The notes: a model not told the origin generated them from the letters alone. A stretch of 64,000 nucleotides of DNA from Microbacterium mitrae (GCF_008017445.1 NZ_VRSW01000002.1:1-64000); one strand, 5' to 3'; shown: positions 46,542 through 56,632, counted from the first letter of the stretch. Numbers and translations: made by a program.

Positions 46542-46567
46542 AGAGCAACCGGTATGCTGGTTGCTCT
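46542..46567 (+). terminator. Hairpin between the DsbA-like gene and tRNA-Thr
   Basis: AGAGCAACC (46542-46550) and GGTTGCTCT (46559-46567) form a nine-base stem. Its loop contains TATGCT (46553-46558), a good -10 box ten bases before the tRNA, so the same DNA may be both a terminator and the tRNA promoter. Confidence 0.6.
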
Positions 46568-46640
46568 GCCGACTTGGCGCAATTGGTAGCGCACCATACT
46601 TGTAATATGGGGGTTACGGGTTCGAGTCCCGTAGTCGGCT
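46568..46640 (+). tRNA. tRNA-Thr (anticodon TGT)
   Basis: The acceptor stem GCCGACT/AGTCGGC, the anticodon loop CTTGTAA and the T-arm ACGGGTTCGAGTCCCGT are present, with discriminator T at 46640. CCA is not encoded. Confidence 0.96.
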
Positions 46641-46648
46641 CTGAATCA

Positions 46649-46691
46649 AAGGCCCCGCCTTCCGTAGAAAACACTGGGAAGGCGGGGCCTT
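46649..46691 (+). terminator. Terminator after tRNA-Thr
   Basis: AAGGCCCCGCCTTCC (46649-46663) pairs perfectly with GGAAGGCGGGGCCTT (46677-46691), a 15-bp stem. Confidence 0.88.
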
Positions 46692-46807
46692 CGGCATGGG
46701 CGGAACCAGCAGGCTGGCGAAGCGTTTGGCGAGGCCGTGCGGCACGAGACGTGGCTGCAAGGCGATACGGTGGAGAGCGTGTGTGAAGCCCAGAAACTGA
46801 GTGCGAC

Positions 46808-47746
46808 GTGACCGCGGTAGCGGGCCGCCGGGCATTCTGGATGGGCATGCTGGCCGCCGTCGCGGTGGGGGCGCTAACCGCGATTCAGGCGCGCATCAAC
46901 GGCAACCTCGGCACCCGACTCGACAACGGTATCGTCGCCGGGTTCATCTCGTTCGCCTCGGGACTTGCCGCCCTCATCGTCATCACCACACTCACAAAAT
47001 CGGGTCGTTCAGGCGCCCAACGCCTCGTCACGGGCGTGCGCGAACGGCGCATCCCGTGGTTCCTGCTCACCGGCGGCCTCGCCGGGGCGTTCTCCGTCGC
47101 GACGCAGGGTCTAACGGTGGGCATCATTGGTGTCTCACTGTTCACCGTCGGCATTGTCGCCGGTCAAGCCGTCACCGGCCTCATCATCGACCGCATCGGT
47201 TACGGCCCCGCGGGCGCCGTGGCGGTCACTGTTGGCCGTGCCGCGGGGGCAGCGCTCGCGCTCGTCTCCGTCGCCGTCGTACTCACCGGCGACCTGCTCG
47301 CTCAAACGCCGTGGTGGATTCTGTTTATGCCGTTCGGCGTTGGCGTCGGCATCGCCTACCAGCAGGCAACAAACGGCCGTCTCGGCATGCTCGTCGGCAA
47401 CCCGATGACCGCGACGCTGATGAACTTCATCGGCGGCACCGCGGTGCTCACCATCGCCGCCCTCATCTCGGTCAGCATCGCCGGGCCGACGAATCCGTGG
47501 CCAACGGAACCATGGCTGTACGTCGGCGGGGTGATGGGCGTCGCATACATTTTCGTGTCGGCCGCCGTCGTCCACCGCATCGGTGTATTGCTTTTGGGGC
47601 TGGCAAGCGTCGTCGGCCAGCTCGCGGCCTCGGTCATCATTGACGCATTCTTCCCTGCGTCAAACCCGCCGGCGTGGTGGCAATCCACGCTGATGGTGAC
47701 GCTCGCCCTCGCGGCCGTCGTGACGGCCACTGTGCCGTGGCGATAA
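46808..47746 (+). CDS. DMT-superfamily transporter, duplicated DUF606 (YdcZ-like)
   Basis: This 312-residue membrane protein has about ten transmembrane helices in two homologous halves, each opening with similar segments (AIQARINGNLGTRL and AYQQATNGRLGMLVG). This is the tandem DUF606 layout of small-molecule exporters in the drug/metabolite superfamily. It starts at GTG. The substrate is unknown. Confidence 0.88.
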   Translation: MTAVAGRRAFWMGMLAAVAVGALTAIQARINGNLGTRLDNGIVAGFISFASGLAALIVITTLTKSGRSGAQRLVTGVRERRIPWFLLTGGLAGAFSVATQGLTVGIIGVSLFTVGIVAGQAVTGLIIDRIGYGPAGAVAVTVGRAAGAALALVSVAVVLTGDLLAQTPWWILFMPFGVGVGIAYQQATNGRLGMLVGNPMTATLMNFIGGTAVLTIAALISVSIAGPTNPWPTEPWLYVGGVMGVAYIFVSAAVVHRIGVLLLGLASVVGQLAASVIIDAFFPASNPPAWWQSTLMVTLALAAVVTATVPWR

Positions 47747-47874
47747 TTGCGCCGCCGGCCGCGCGGCTAAACACGGGCGCGGCTAAGCACGGCGCGACAC
47801 GGCATAAGCGCGACACGGTATAAGCACGGCCCGACCGAGCGTTGCTTAGCCAGAAGCACCTCATCACGGCCCGC

Positions 47875-48405
47875 CTAGATCGAGCTGACCTTCTTGCGTG
47901 GGTCGGTCGTCTTGCGCCGCGACTCACGCTTGCCCTCCGGCTTGCCGCCCACATAGAGCCACCCCATGAGCTGCTCACGCTTGCCGAGATTGTGCATCTT
48001 GGCGACGGCCTTCGAACGGGTGTACCCGCCGGTGCGCCAAATCACGCCCCACCCCTCATCGTCGAGCATCAGGCTGAGCACGTGGGCGACGCCTGAGGCG
48101 ACGGCCTCCTGCTCCCACGACGGAACCTTGCCGCTCTTGTGCGGCGAGAACACGACGGCAAGAAGCAGCGGTGCGCGCAGCGGCTTTGACGATGAACCCT
48201 TGTCGCCGTTGGCCTTGTTGATGGCGCGGCCGAGCTTGTCACGATCAGCGCCGCGCAACTCGATCACCCGCCACGGGCTCAGCGAGGAGTGGTCGGCAAC
48301 GCGGCTGGCCGCCTCGACCAGCGCGAGAACATCTTCATGGGTCGGCGCGTCTTCGGTGACCTTTGACCACGACCGGCGCGCCAGCACCGCATCGCGCACG
48401 CTCAT
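47875..48405 (-). CDS. Nitroreductase-family protein
   Basis: This 176-residue flavoprotein-like sequence opens VRDAVLARRSWSKVTEDAP and has SSLSPWRVIEL (FMN-contacting S-x-x-P/N-W-R) and a C-terminal GWLYVGGKP. It fits the nitroreductase fold, with a basic tail (KRESRRKTTDPRKK). Its start overlaps the msrB stop by four bases, so it forms an operon with a redox-repair enzyme. Confidence 0.88.
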   Translation of the reverse strand: MSVRDAVLARRSWSKVTEDAPTHEDVLALVEAASRVADHSSLSPWRVIELRGADRDKLGRAINKANGDKGSSSKPLRAPLLLAVVFSPHKSGKVPSWEQEAVASGVAHVLSLMLDDEGWGVIWRTGGYTRSKAVAKMHNLGKREQLMGWLYVGGKPEGKRESRRKTTDPRKKVSSI

Positions 48406-48818
48406 TCGGCTGCGTCTTCGCCCTCGGGCGTGAACGACAGCGCGAGTGAGTTCATGCAGTAGCGATCGCCCGTCGGCGTTCCGAATCCGTCAGGAAAGAC
48501 GTGACCCAGGTGGCTGCCGCATGCGGCGCACCGCACCTCGGTGCGAACCATGCCGTGTGAGTTGTCTTCAATCAGTTCGACCGCTTCGGGGCGCACCGAC
48601 TCGTAGAAGCTCGGCCATCCGCAACCTGAATCAAACTTGGTTCCGCTCTTGAACAACTCAGCACCGCACGCCGCACACGTGTATAGACCTGCGCGGTGCT
48701 CATCGAGCAACTCGCCCGTCCAGGCGCGCTCGGTAGCGGCTTCGCGCAACACCGCGAACTGGTTAGCGTCAAGCTGTTCGCGCCACTCGGCCTCGGACTT
48801 GTTCACGTTGTACGTCAT
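48402..48818 (-). CDS. msrB: Peptide-methionine (R)-S-oxide reductase
   Basis: This 138-residue enzyme reduces methionine-R-sulfoxide. Two CxxC pairs (CAACGAELF and CAACGSHLGH) bind zinc, the GCGWPSFYE segment is present, and the catalytic cysteine lies in DRYCMNSLAL. Length and motifs are canonical. It is first of a two-gene operon with the nitroreductase. Confidence 0.97.
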   Translation of the reverse strand: MTYNVNKSEAEWREQLDANQFAVLREAATERAWTGELLDEHRAGLYTCAACGAELFKSGTKFDSGCGWPSFYESVRPEAVELIEDNSHGMVRTEVRCAACGSHLGHVFPDGFGTPTGDRYCMNSLALSFTPEGEDAAE

Positions 48819-48889
48819 GTCGCTCCTTCTTTCTCTTCTATTGTCACCCCTGCCGCCGACACTGGTGCCGCTGCCGCCACAATAGGGGA

Positions 48890-49879
48890 GTGAGCATCGC
48901 CGAGGTTCAGCAGCGCTACGCCCGATTTGCCGCCGAAGAGGCGCCGGGCCGCAGCGAACTCTATGAGGCGTGGGCTCACACCGTTGCGACGGATGAGGCG
49001 GTGGCCGCCGTCATCGCCGAATTTGAGCCGCAGCGGCGTCAACCTCCGCTGGTGTTTGCGGTGATGCGGTTGGCCGGCGCGCCTGCGACGAGTGGAACCT
49101 CGTGGCGCGACTGGGTGCTGATGCACCGCGCAGAAATTCTGCAGGCGGGAGTTGGCCGGTCGGTGCAAACCAATGAACCGTTGCGTTGCGCGGCGCTCAT
49201 GCCCGCACTCGCCGATATCGCCGCGCCCATCGCGCTCATCGAGGTGGGAGCCTCCGCGGGCCTATGCCTCTACCCCGACCGTTACGGCTACCGCTACGTC
49301 GACGACACCGGTCTGGTCGCCGAATGGGCGCCGGAACCAGGCAGCACCGTGACGCTGGAATCTGCGCTGCGCGGCACGCAGGTTCCGCCCCTTAATCAAC
49401 CCGATATCGTGTGGCGCGCAGGGATTGATGTCAATCCGCTCGATGCGAGAGACAGCGCCGACCGCGCATGGCTTCGTGCGCTGGTGTGGCCGGGGGAGAG
49501 CGGCCGAGAAGAGCGAATCGCCGCGGCGCTCGACATCGTGGCGGCGGAACCACCCGTCATGGTTGCGGGCGACGCCGTCGAGATGTTGCACAGCGTCGTT
49601 GACCGGGCGCCGACCGGTGCACGCATTGTGGTGACGACTCCCGGTGTGCTGCCGCATATTCCGCGCGCCGGCCGGGAGCGTCTGATCGCCGAGATACAGC
49701 ACGTGGCCGACGAGTGGATCACCCTCGACGCGCCAGGGCTTCATGAGGCGTGGGTCACATCGGCGGCGCGCGTGCCCCGCGATGGCTTCGCGCTCGCGCG
49801 CAACGGCGTGGTGTTGGCGGCAGCAGACCCGCTGGGGCGTTGGATCGAATGGTTCGCATCGCCCGACGCGGCCAGCTAG
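48890..49879 (+). CDS. DUF2332 family protein
   Basis: This 329-residue actinobacterial protein has the DUF2332 pattern: YEAWAHTVATDEAVAAVI near the N-terminus, the central IEVGASAGLCLYPDRYGY (methyltransferase-motif-like) and VVTTPGVLPHIP. The GTG start has CACAAT six bases before its gap, a weak leaderless promoter. The function is unknown. Confidence 0.88.
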   Translation: MSIAEVQQRYARFAAEEAPGRSELYEAWAHTVATDEAVAAVIAEFEPQRRQPPLVFAVMRLAGAPATSGTSWRDWVLMHRAEILQAGVGRSVQTNEPLRCAALMPALADIAAPIALIEVGASAGLCLYPDRYGYRYVDDTGLVAEWAPEPGSTVTLESALRGTQVPPLNQPDIVWRAGIDVNPLDARDSADRAWLRALVWPGESGREERIAAALDIVAAEPPVMVAGDAVEMLHSVVDRAPTGARIVVTTPGVLPHIPRAGRERLIAEIQHVADEWITLDAPGLHEAWVTSAARVPRDGFALARNGVVLAAADPLGRWIEWFASPDAAS

Positions 49880-49898
49880 CCGAACGGCGACCGAAGCA

Positions 49899-49921
49899 AT
49901 GTCGGAGGCTCGTCATACGCT
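49899..49921 (+). promoter_or_regulatory. Candidate PafBC-type DNA-damage promoter
   Basis: ATGTCGGAG (49899-49907), eight bases, then TACGCT (49916-49921). The published RecA-independent consensus, as I recall it, is TTGTCRGTG-N8-TANNNT: seven of nine upstream bases, the exact spacing and the -10 all agree. The start codon is six bases further on. Confidence 0.6.
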
Positions 49922-49927
49922 GGCGTC

Positions 49928-50266
49928 ATGAGCACCTCCACCGTGGTTCCGCCCCTCGACACTGTCGCCCCTGCCAGTGCAGTCGACATCGACGCGCGTG
50001 GCATCTTGCAGTTTGAGGCGAGGTGGCCGCAGCATTCCGCCGCCAAGGAGCAGCAGATCGCGGCGCTGTGGGGTATGTCTGCGGTGCGCTACTACCAGGT
50101 GCTCGCGCGGGTCAGTGCGCAGCCTTCGGCGATCGCGGCGGAACCATTTGTGGCGGCTCGAGTGCGGCGCCAGCGCGGAGGTCGCGCACCGTTGCTGGGA
50201 GAATCTGCCGAGCATTCTAGGTTGGGTTCGGTAGCATCATCGGGTGCCTTCGAACTTCCCGCGTGA
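49928..50266 (+). CDS. DUF3263 family protein
   Basis: This 112-residue protein has the central DUF3263 pattern ILQFEARWPQHSAAKEQQI followed by LWGMSAVRYYQVLARV, an HTH-like helical segment with an expected nucleic-acid role. Start and expression are supported by the damage-type promoter. The tail (RRQRGGRAPLLGESAEHSR) is basic and disordered, and the stop lies 23 bp inside the next gene. Confidence 0.88.
   Translation: MSTSTVVPPLDTVAPASAVDIDARGILQFEARWPQHSAAKEQQIAALWGMSAVRYYQVLARVSAQPSAIAAEPFVAARVRRQRGGRAPLLGESAEHSRLGSVASSGAFELPA
50232..50237 (+). promoter_or_regulatory. -10 box (TAGCAT), leaderless
   Basis: TAGCAT ends six bases before the GTG at 50244, inside the end of the DUF3263 gene. 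Confidence 0.5.
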
Positions 50267-50798
50267 TCGCTTCGATGATGTAGCCCGCGACAAGGGCCGC
50301 GTCGGAGCACACCGCGCCGAGCTACCGCGTAGCCGAGGTTGGGCGACATTCTTGTGGGCATCGGTCGCAGCGGTTGTGCTGTTTGTCGGTGGCGTCTTTG
50401 GCGCCCTTGTGGTGATGGGCAAGATCACCTTCGGTGACAGCGCCTCTCCGGAGTCGTCGATTACGCAGGCTCCGATTGAGGCCCGCATCGACACGAACTA
50501 TTCGGTGCTTATTCTTAACGCCACCCCCGATGCAGAAAAGACCGCCGAGGTTACGCAGATTCTGCTGGCCAATGGGTGGACAGAAGACAAGATCTTCTCG
50601 ATCGATTCTGACGACAAAGATTTCGAGCACACCACGGTCTATTACCCGCTGCCTGGCGATCAGAGCCCGGCACTCGGCCTCGCGGGGCTGATGGGTGACG
50701 CGCTGATCGATGAGAGTGACGCCTATCAGGTGGGCGACACCAATGAGTCTGCTCAGTTGACGATCGTGATCGGCGCCGATTTCGCGCCTGCCGGTTGA
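50244..50798 (+). CDS. Membrane-anchored LytR_C-domain protein
   Basis: This 184-residue protein has a basic N-terminus, a membrane helix at about residues 33-57 and an extracytoplasmic LytR_C domain (SVLILNATPDAEKTAEVTQILLANGW). Such proteins often sit with cell-wall or DUF3263 genes. It starts at GTG and overlaps the DUF3263 gene. A cell-envelope role is inferred only from the domain. Confidence 0.88.
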   Translation: MPSNFPRDRFDDVARDKGRVGAHRAELPRSRGWATFLWASVAAVVLFVGGVFGALVVMGKITFGDSASPESSITQAPIEARIDTNYSVLILNATPDAEKTAEVTQILLANGWTEDKIFSIDSDDKDFEHTTVYYPLPGDQSPALGLAGLMGDALIDESDAYQVGDTNESAQLTIVIGADFAPAG

Positions 50799-50841
50799 GT
50801 CGACCGCACTTTTTGTCCGCCCAGGGCTGATCTATCTGGCT

Positions 50842-50870
50842 TGCACTCCCCAGGGGTGAGTGCCAGAATG
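50842..50870 (+). promoter_or_regulatory. groL promoter overlapping an upstream CIRCE-like operator
   Basis: TTGCAC (50842-50847) and CAGAAT (50865-50870) are 17 bases apart. GCACTC (50844-50849), nine bases, then GAGTGC (50859-50864) forms a CIRCE-like inverted repeat lying inside the promoter. Confidence 0.65.
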
Positions 50871-50875
50871 GGTGT

Positions 50876-52557
<1,682 letters not shown>

Positions 52558-52577
52558 TCCATTTGATCGCTGAGATC

Positions 52578-52613
52578 AAGCGAGGGCCTCGACGAAAGTC
52601 GGGGCCCTCGCTT
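52578..52613 (+). terminator. Terminator after groL
   Basis: AAGCGAGGGC (52578-52587) and GCCCTCGCTT (52604-52613) form a 10-bp stem, followed by TATG. Confidence 0.8.
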
Positions 52614-52659
52614 TATGTCGCTAATGTGCCTGGCCACTGTGCAAAGTGAATTACAGGCG

Positions 52660-52665
52660 TAAAAT
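52660..52665 (+). promoter_or_regulatory. -10 box (TAAAAT)
   Basis: TAAAAT ends eight bases before the ATG at 52674, which favours that ATG over the upstream TTG at 52665. Confidence 0.4.
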
Positions 52666-52673
52666 TGGCTCTC

Positions 52674-53630
52674 ATGGTGCACGACGATGTGACGGCTTGG
52701 CTGCTGGAGGCAGATCCCTCCCTGCAGTTTCAAGTTCAGCGCGATTTGCTTGATGCTCCGCTCTCGACGTGGAACCGCACGCGAGAGCGAACCATGACCG
52801 AAGGTTATGGCGCTGAGCTCCTCGCCAAGCAAGACGATGACGGCCAGTGGGCGGGCGGCGCGTACTTTCCGGGTGCGAATGACTGGCAGGCCGAGCCGGG
52901 GCAGCCGTGGACGGCAACAACCTGGTCGCTCAACATGTTGCGCACGTGGGGCGTGGACGCGGCCGCCCTCGAAGGCACGGCGGAGAAGCTTGCGACCACT
53001 AGTCGTTGGGAGTACGACAACCTGCCCTATTGGGGTGGTGAGGTCGATGTCTGTATCAACGCCTTCACCCTGCAAAACGGTATTTGGCTCGGTGTCGACA
53101 TGGCACCACTCGCGCGATGGTTTGTAGATCACACCCTGCCAGACGGCGGCTTCAACTGTGAATGGGAATCGGGGTCAACGCGCTCCAGCTTTCACTCCAC
53201 CCTCAACGCCCTCTATGCCCTCCTCGCCTACGAACAAGCAGGACTAGCCACCGACGAGTTGATCGCTACCCGCCACCGGGCCGAAGAATACCTGCTCGCC
53301 AGACACCTGATGTATTCGCTCTCAACGGGCGAAGTTGTCGCACCGTGGGTCACAAACTTTCTCGCGATTCCGCGCCACGCCTACTCCGCGCTCCGAGCGC
53401 TCGACTACTTCCGCCTCGCGTCTGAGCACGACCGAACAAGCCCCGACCCTCGACTCGCCGAGGCCGTTGCGATGGTGCGCTCCAAACAGCAGCCTGACGG
53501 TCGCTGGCTGAACGATCACCACCTCCCCGGACGAGTCTGGTTTGAGATCGACGAGCCGGTGGGAGAGCCCTCACGCAATGTGACGCTGCAGGCGCTGCGG
53601 GTGTTGCGATGGATTGACGACGCACAGTAG
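52674..53630 (+). CDS. Terpenoid-cyclase/prenyltransferase-fold (alpha/alpha toroid) protein
   Basis: This roughly 318-residue soluble protein has repeated helical segments with QW-like motifs: QDDDGQWAGGAYF, DGGFNCEWESGSTRSSF and QQPDGRWLNDHHLPG, as in squalene-cyclase-type toroids. The DxDD or DCTAE catalytic motif of true cyclases is not seen, and no isoprenoid genes are adjacent, so enzyme activity is doubtful. It may be a noncatalytic member. Confidence 0.8.
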   Translation: MVHDDVTAWLLEADPSLQFQVQRDLLDAPLSTWNRTRERTMTEGYGAELLAKQDDDGQWAGGAYFPGANDWQAEPGQPWTATTWSLNMLRTWGVDAAALEGTAEKLATTSRWEYDNLPYWGGEVDVCINAFTLQNGIWLGVDMAPLARWFVDHTLPDGGFNCEWESGSTRSSFHSTLNALYALLAYEQAGLATDELIATRHRAEEYLLARHLMYSLSTGEVVAPWVTNFLAIPRHAYSALRALDYFRLASEHDRTSPDPRLAEAVAMVRSKQQPDGRWLNDHHLPGRVWFEIDEPVGEPSRNVTLQALRVLRWIDDAQ

Positions 53631-53668
53631 GCGGCGGACTGACCACGTCAGGCAAGATGCCGACCACA

Positions 53669-53696
53669 GCAGGCAGCAGGCAGCAGGCAGCAGGCT
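53669..53696. repeat. Heptanucleotide microsatellite
   Basis: AGCAGGC is repeated four times in tandem in the space between the toroid-protein gene and the WXG100 gene. Confidence 0.9.
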
Positions 53697-53733
53697 GACC
53701 CGACTCGAGGGGATGAGCCGGGCCAGCAGCCGA

Positions 53734-54024
53734 CTACACGCGAAACAGGCTGAGGTTGGCCTGCTCGGCGTCGCTGTATTGCCGGGCAGCGCTGTCCAGC
53801 GCGAGGTTGACGCGGTCGAGTGAGGTATCAACCTCACGCTGCGTTGCACGCCACATCTCCAAGATTTCTTGAAAAGCGATCGATGCTGCACCCGACCAGG
53901 AGCCCTGCAGCGCCTGCAGGTTGGCAACGAGCGAGGCGACGTCGGTGCGCACCCGTTCTGCCGTTGCTCGGGCGGTGGCGGTTGCCGAAATAACTGCTTC
54001 GGAATCTACTGAGAAGACGGCCAT
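53734..54024 (-). CDS. WXG100-family protein (ESX/type VII secretion target)
   Basis: This 96-residue helical-hairpin protein has the turn motif WSG at residues 43-45 (LQGSWSGAAS). Length and the two-helix pattern match EsxA/EsxB proteins. No ESX ATPase or secretion genes are in the window. The start MAVFSVDSE is preceded by GAAAGGACC. Confidence 0.9.
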   Translation of the reverse strand: MAVFSVDSEAVISATATARATAERVRTDVASLVANLQALQGSWSGAASIAFQEILEMWRATQREVDTSLDRVNLALDSAARQYSDAEQANLSLFRV

Positions 54025-54139
54025 GAGAGGTCCTTTCTGTTGTTTCACACCACGCTAGGAGCGCGGCGGAACCAGCAGAGCGGAACCAGCAGAGCGGGGG
54101 AGAGAGGCGCCACGGAGCCCCGTTGGGGAGGAGCGTTGG

Positions 54140-55909
54140 CTAGCTCTCGCCGAGTTCGGCAGACATCTCATCAATGTCTGCCTGCGTGAGCCGCTGCAGC
54201 GGCTGCGTCTCGATGTTGAGGTGTTCGGCAGCCTCCGGTCGCGACGCCAGCGGGAAGGAGATGCGGAAGGTCGCACCGCCGCCCGGGGTATCTTCGACGG
54301 CGATGTTGCCGTGGTGCGCCTCGACGATCGAGGCGACGATCGCGAGCCCCAGACCGGAACCACCCGTTTCGCGGGTACGTGACGTGTCGGCACGCCAGAA
54401 CCGCTGGAAGATCTGCGACTTCATCTGATCGGGAATGCCGTCGCCGTGGTCAATGATCGCAATCCATCCCATGGTTTCGGTCTCATCCACACCCACGGCG
54501 AACTCGATCGGTGAACCCTCGGGCGTATAGCGACGCGCGTTGCCGACAATATTCGCGACAACCTGACGAATCTTGTCTTCGGCGCCCAGCACAATCGGGT
54601 CACGCGCAGGCGGCGGCAGAATAGCCTCTTCCATCACCGGCTGTACCTCGCCCGGTGCGGCCGCCGGGCGCGGGCGCCGCCGCAACCGCTGCAGGGTGGC
54701 CTCGGCAAGCGAGAAAGCCGCCGTGGCAGGCGCACGCCCCTTGCGGGGGTGCGACGATGTTCCGTGCTCTTTGCCGTGCTGCACAGCAATGGGTGCCGTC
54801 GGAGGCTGACGCTCGGTGAAGACAGTGACCGGCCGGTCGGGGGCCTGGGCGCGTAGATCCATCGCCGCGTCGCGAGCGATGGGGCGAAGGTCGACGGCCG
54901 CGAAGGTCAGTGGACGCTTCTCGTCGAGGCGGGCGAGGGCCAGCAAATCTTCCACGAGCGCAGCCATGCGGATGGCTTCTTTTTCGATGCGATCCATGGC
55001 CTGGGCGGTGTCTTCTTCACCGCGAATGGCGCCCATGCGGTACAGCTCGGCGTAGCCGCGAACCGTGACCAGCGGGGTGCGCAACTCGTGGCTTGCGTCG
55101 CCGACGAAGCGACGCATTTGTCGCACGCTCGCATCGCGCTGCGCGAGAGCGGCGTCCATCCGCCCCAGCATGGTGTTGATGGCCGTCTTCAGTCTGCCAA
55201 CCTCGGTGCGTGGTTCCGCACCCGCCATGCGCTGACTGAAGTTGCCGGCCGCGATTGCCATAGCGGTCGATTCCACCTGGCCCAGACTCCGAAAGGTCAG
55301 GGTTACGAGCCAGCGGGTCAGCATGCCGACCGCGATGATCGTGACGGTAGCGAGGATGCCGAAAATGCCGAGATACGTGCCGACCGAGCGGTCGACATCG
55401 GCGGTGGGGATTGCGACCAACTGGCTTACCAGCACATCGCCCTGCGAGGTCGGAACCGTCGCCAGCTCGACGCGCGCGCGAAACGCCGCGGGCTTGCCAT
55501 CGACGGAGGCGAGGTCAGAAGCACTGTCGCGCTGCGGCCCGATGTCCAGGCGCAGCGTTGACGGGATGGCGGGCTCTTCGTAACCATAACCACCGGCAGC
55601 CGCGACAAGCTGATCGTTCACATAGATCGCGGTGAATGGCATGGTGCCCGGAACCGTCGATCGCGGTGAGAAGGTCAACTGCCCATCGGCCTCGGTGATT
55701 TCGAACACCTGCTCGGGGGTGATCGTGGACGCCTGCTGCTTCAGCGAGTCATCGATCTGCTGAATGAACGCAGAATGCAAGAACGGAACGGCGCCGACGC
55801 CGGCCGAAAACAGGCCGATCGCCAGCACCGCGACGGTGACACCCGTGACCTTCGCGCGCAAGCTGACGCCGCGCCACCAGCGCGTCAGCGTATCGGGTGA
55901 GTCGTCCAG
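54140..55909 (-). CDS. Two-component sensor histidine kinase
   Basis: A membrane kinase of about 573-589 residues: two transmembrane segments enclose an extracytoplasmic sensor of about 140 residues, then a HAMP domain, acceptor histidine in GDASHELRTP (about residue 274), and ATP domain motifs NIVGNARRYTPEG, DHGDGI, FQRFWR and GGSGLGLAI. An unusual Arg/Pro-rich insert (HPRKGRAPATAAF, RLRRRPRPAAAPG) splits the ATP domain. TTG at 55861 has no ribosome-binding site, whereas CTG at 55909 has AGGAGG eight bases upstream, so I give that start. It follows its response regulator. Confidence 0.93.
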   Translation of the reverse strand: MDDSPDTLTRWWRGVSLRAKVTGVTVAVLAIGLFSAGVGAVPFLHSAFIQQIDDSLKQQASTITPEQVFEITEADGQLTFSPRSTVPGTMPFTAIYVNDQLVAAAGGYGYEEPAIPSTLRLDIGPQRDSASDLASVDGKPAAFRARVELATVPTSQGDVLVSQLVAIPTADVDRSVGTYLGIFGILATVTIIAVGMLTRWLVTLTFRSLGQVESTAMAIAAGNFSQRMAGAEPRTEVGRLKTAINTMLGRMDAALAQRDASVRQMRRFVGDASHELRTPLVTVRGYAELYRMGAIRGEEDTAQAMDRIEKEAIRMAALVEDLLALARLDEKRPLTFAAVDLRPIARDAAMDLRAQAPDRPVTVFTERQPPTAPIAVQHGKEHGTSSHPRKGRAPATAAFSLAEATLQRLRRRPRPAAAPGEVQPVMEEAILPPPARDPIVLGAEDKIRQVVANIVGNARRYTPEGSPIEFAVGVDETETMGWIAIIDHGDGIPDQMKSQIFQRFWRADTSRTRETGGSGLGLAIVASIVEAHHGNIAVEDTPGGGATFRISFPLASRPEAAEHLNIETQPLQRLTQADIDEMSAELGES

Positions 55910-55945
55910 AAGGAGCGCCTCCTACTTCGGGAGAGTGCGGTGATG

Positions 55946-56632
55946 TTACTTCGAGGTCTTCAGCATGTAGCCGAAACCGCGCTTGGTCTGAATCAGCGAT
56001 TCGGTGGCGTGCGGGTCGATCTTGCGACGCAGGTAGGAGATGTAGCTCTCCACGATGCCGGCATCGCCGTTGAAGTCGTACTCCCACACATGGTCGAGAA
56101 TCTGCGACTTGCTGAGCACGCGGTTGGGGTTGAGCATCAGGTAGCGGAGCAACTTGAACTCGGTGGGGCTCAGGTCAATGGCCGTGTCGCCAATGTAGAC
56201 ATCGTGCGTGTCTTGATCCATCGTCAGCTCGCCGGCACGGATGATCGACTCCTCATCGGCCTGCATGGTGCGGCGAAGGATCGCCTGAATGCGGGCAACG
56301 ATCTCGTCGAGGGCAAAGGGCTTGGTGACGTAGTCGTCACCACCGGCGTTGAGGCCGGCAACCTTGTCTTCGGTGTCGTCTTTGGCGGTCAAGAACAGAA
56401 TCGGTGCCGTGTAGCCCGCCTCGCGCAGACGCTTGGTCACGCTGAAGCCATTCATGTCGGGCAGCATGACGTCAAGCACGATCAGGTCGGGCTCTTCTTC
56501 GAGCACGGCGGAGATGGTCTGCGCGCCGTTGATAACGGCGCGGGTCTGGAATCCGGCAAAACGCAGACCCGTGCTGAGCAGGTCGCGGATGTTGGGCTCG
56601 TCGTCGACGATAAGGATGCGCGGTGCGGTCAT
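55946..56632 (-). CDS. OmpR-family response regulator
   Basis: This 228-residue regulator has a receiver domain with phospho-acceptor Asp54 (LIVLDVMLPDMNG), the acidic pair at DDEP, and a winged helix (LSPTEFKLLRYLML, VWEYDFNGDAGIVESYISYLRRKID). It is related to TrcR/TcrX-type regulators. It is first gene of the pair with the kinase downstream. Confidence 0.95.
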   Translation of the reverse strand: MTAPRILIVDDEPNIRDLLSTGLRFAGFQTRAVINGAQTISAVLEEEPDLIVLDVMLPDMNGFSVTKRLREAGYTAPILFLTAKDDTEDKVAGLNAGGDDYVTKPFALDEIVARIQAILRRTMQADEESIIRAGELTMDQDTHDVYIGDTAIDLSPTEFKLLRYLMLNPNRVLSKSQILDHVWEYDFNGDAGIVESYISYLRRKIDPHATESLIQTKRGFGYMLKTSK

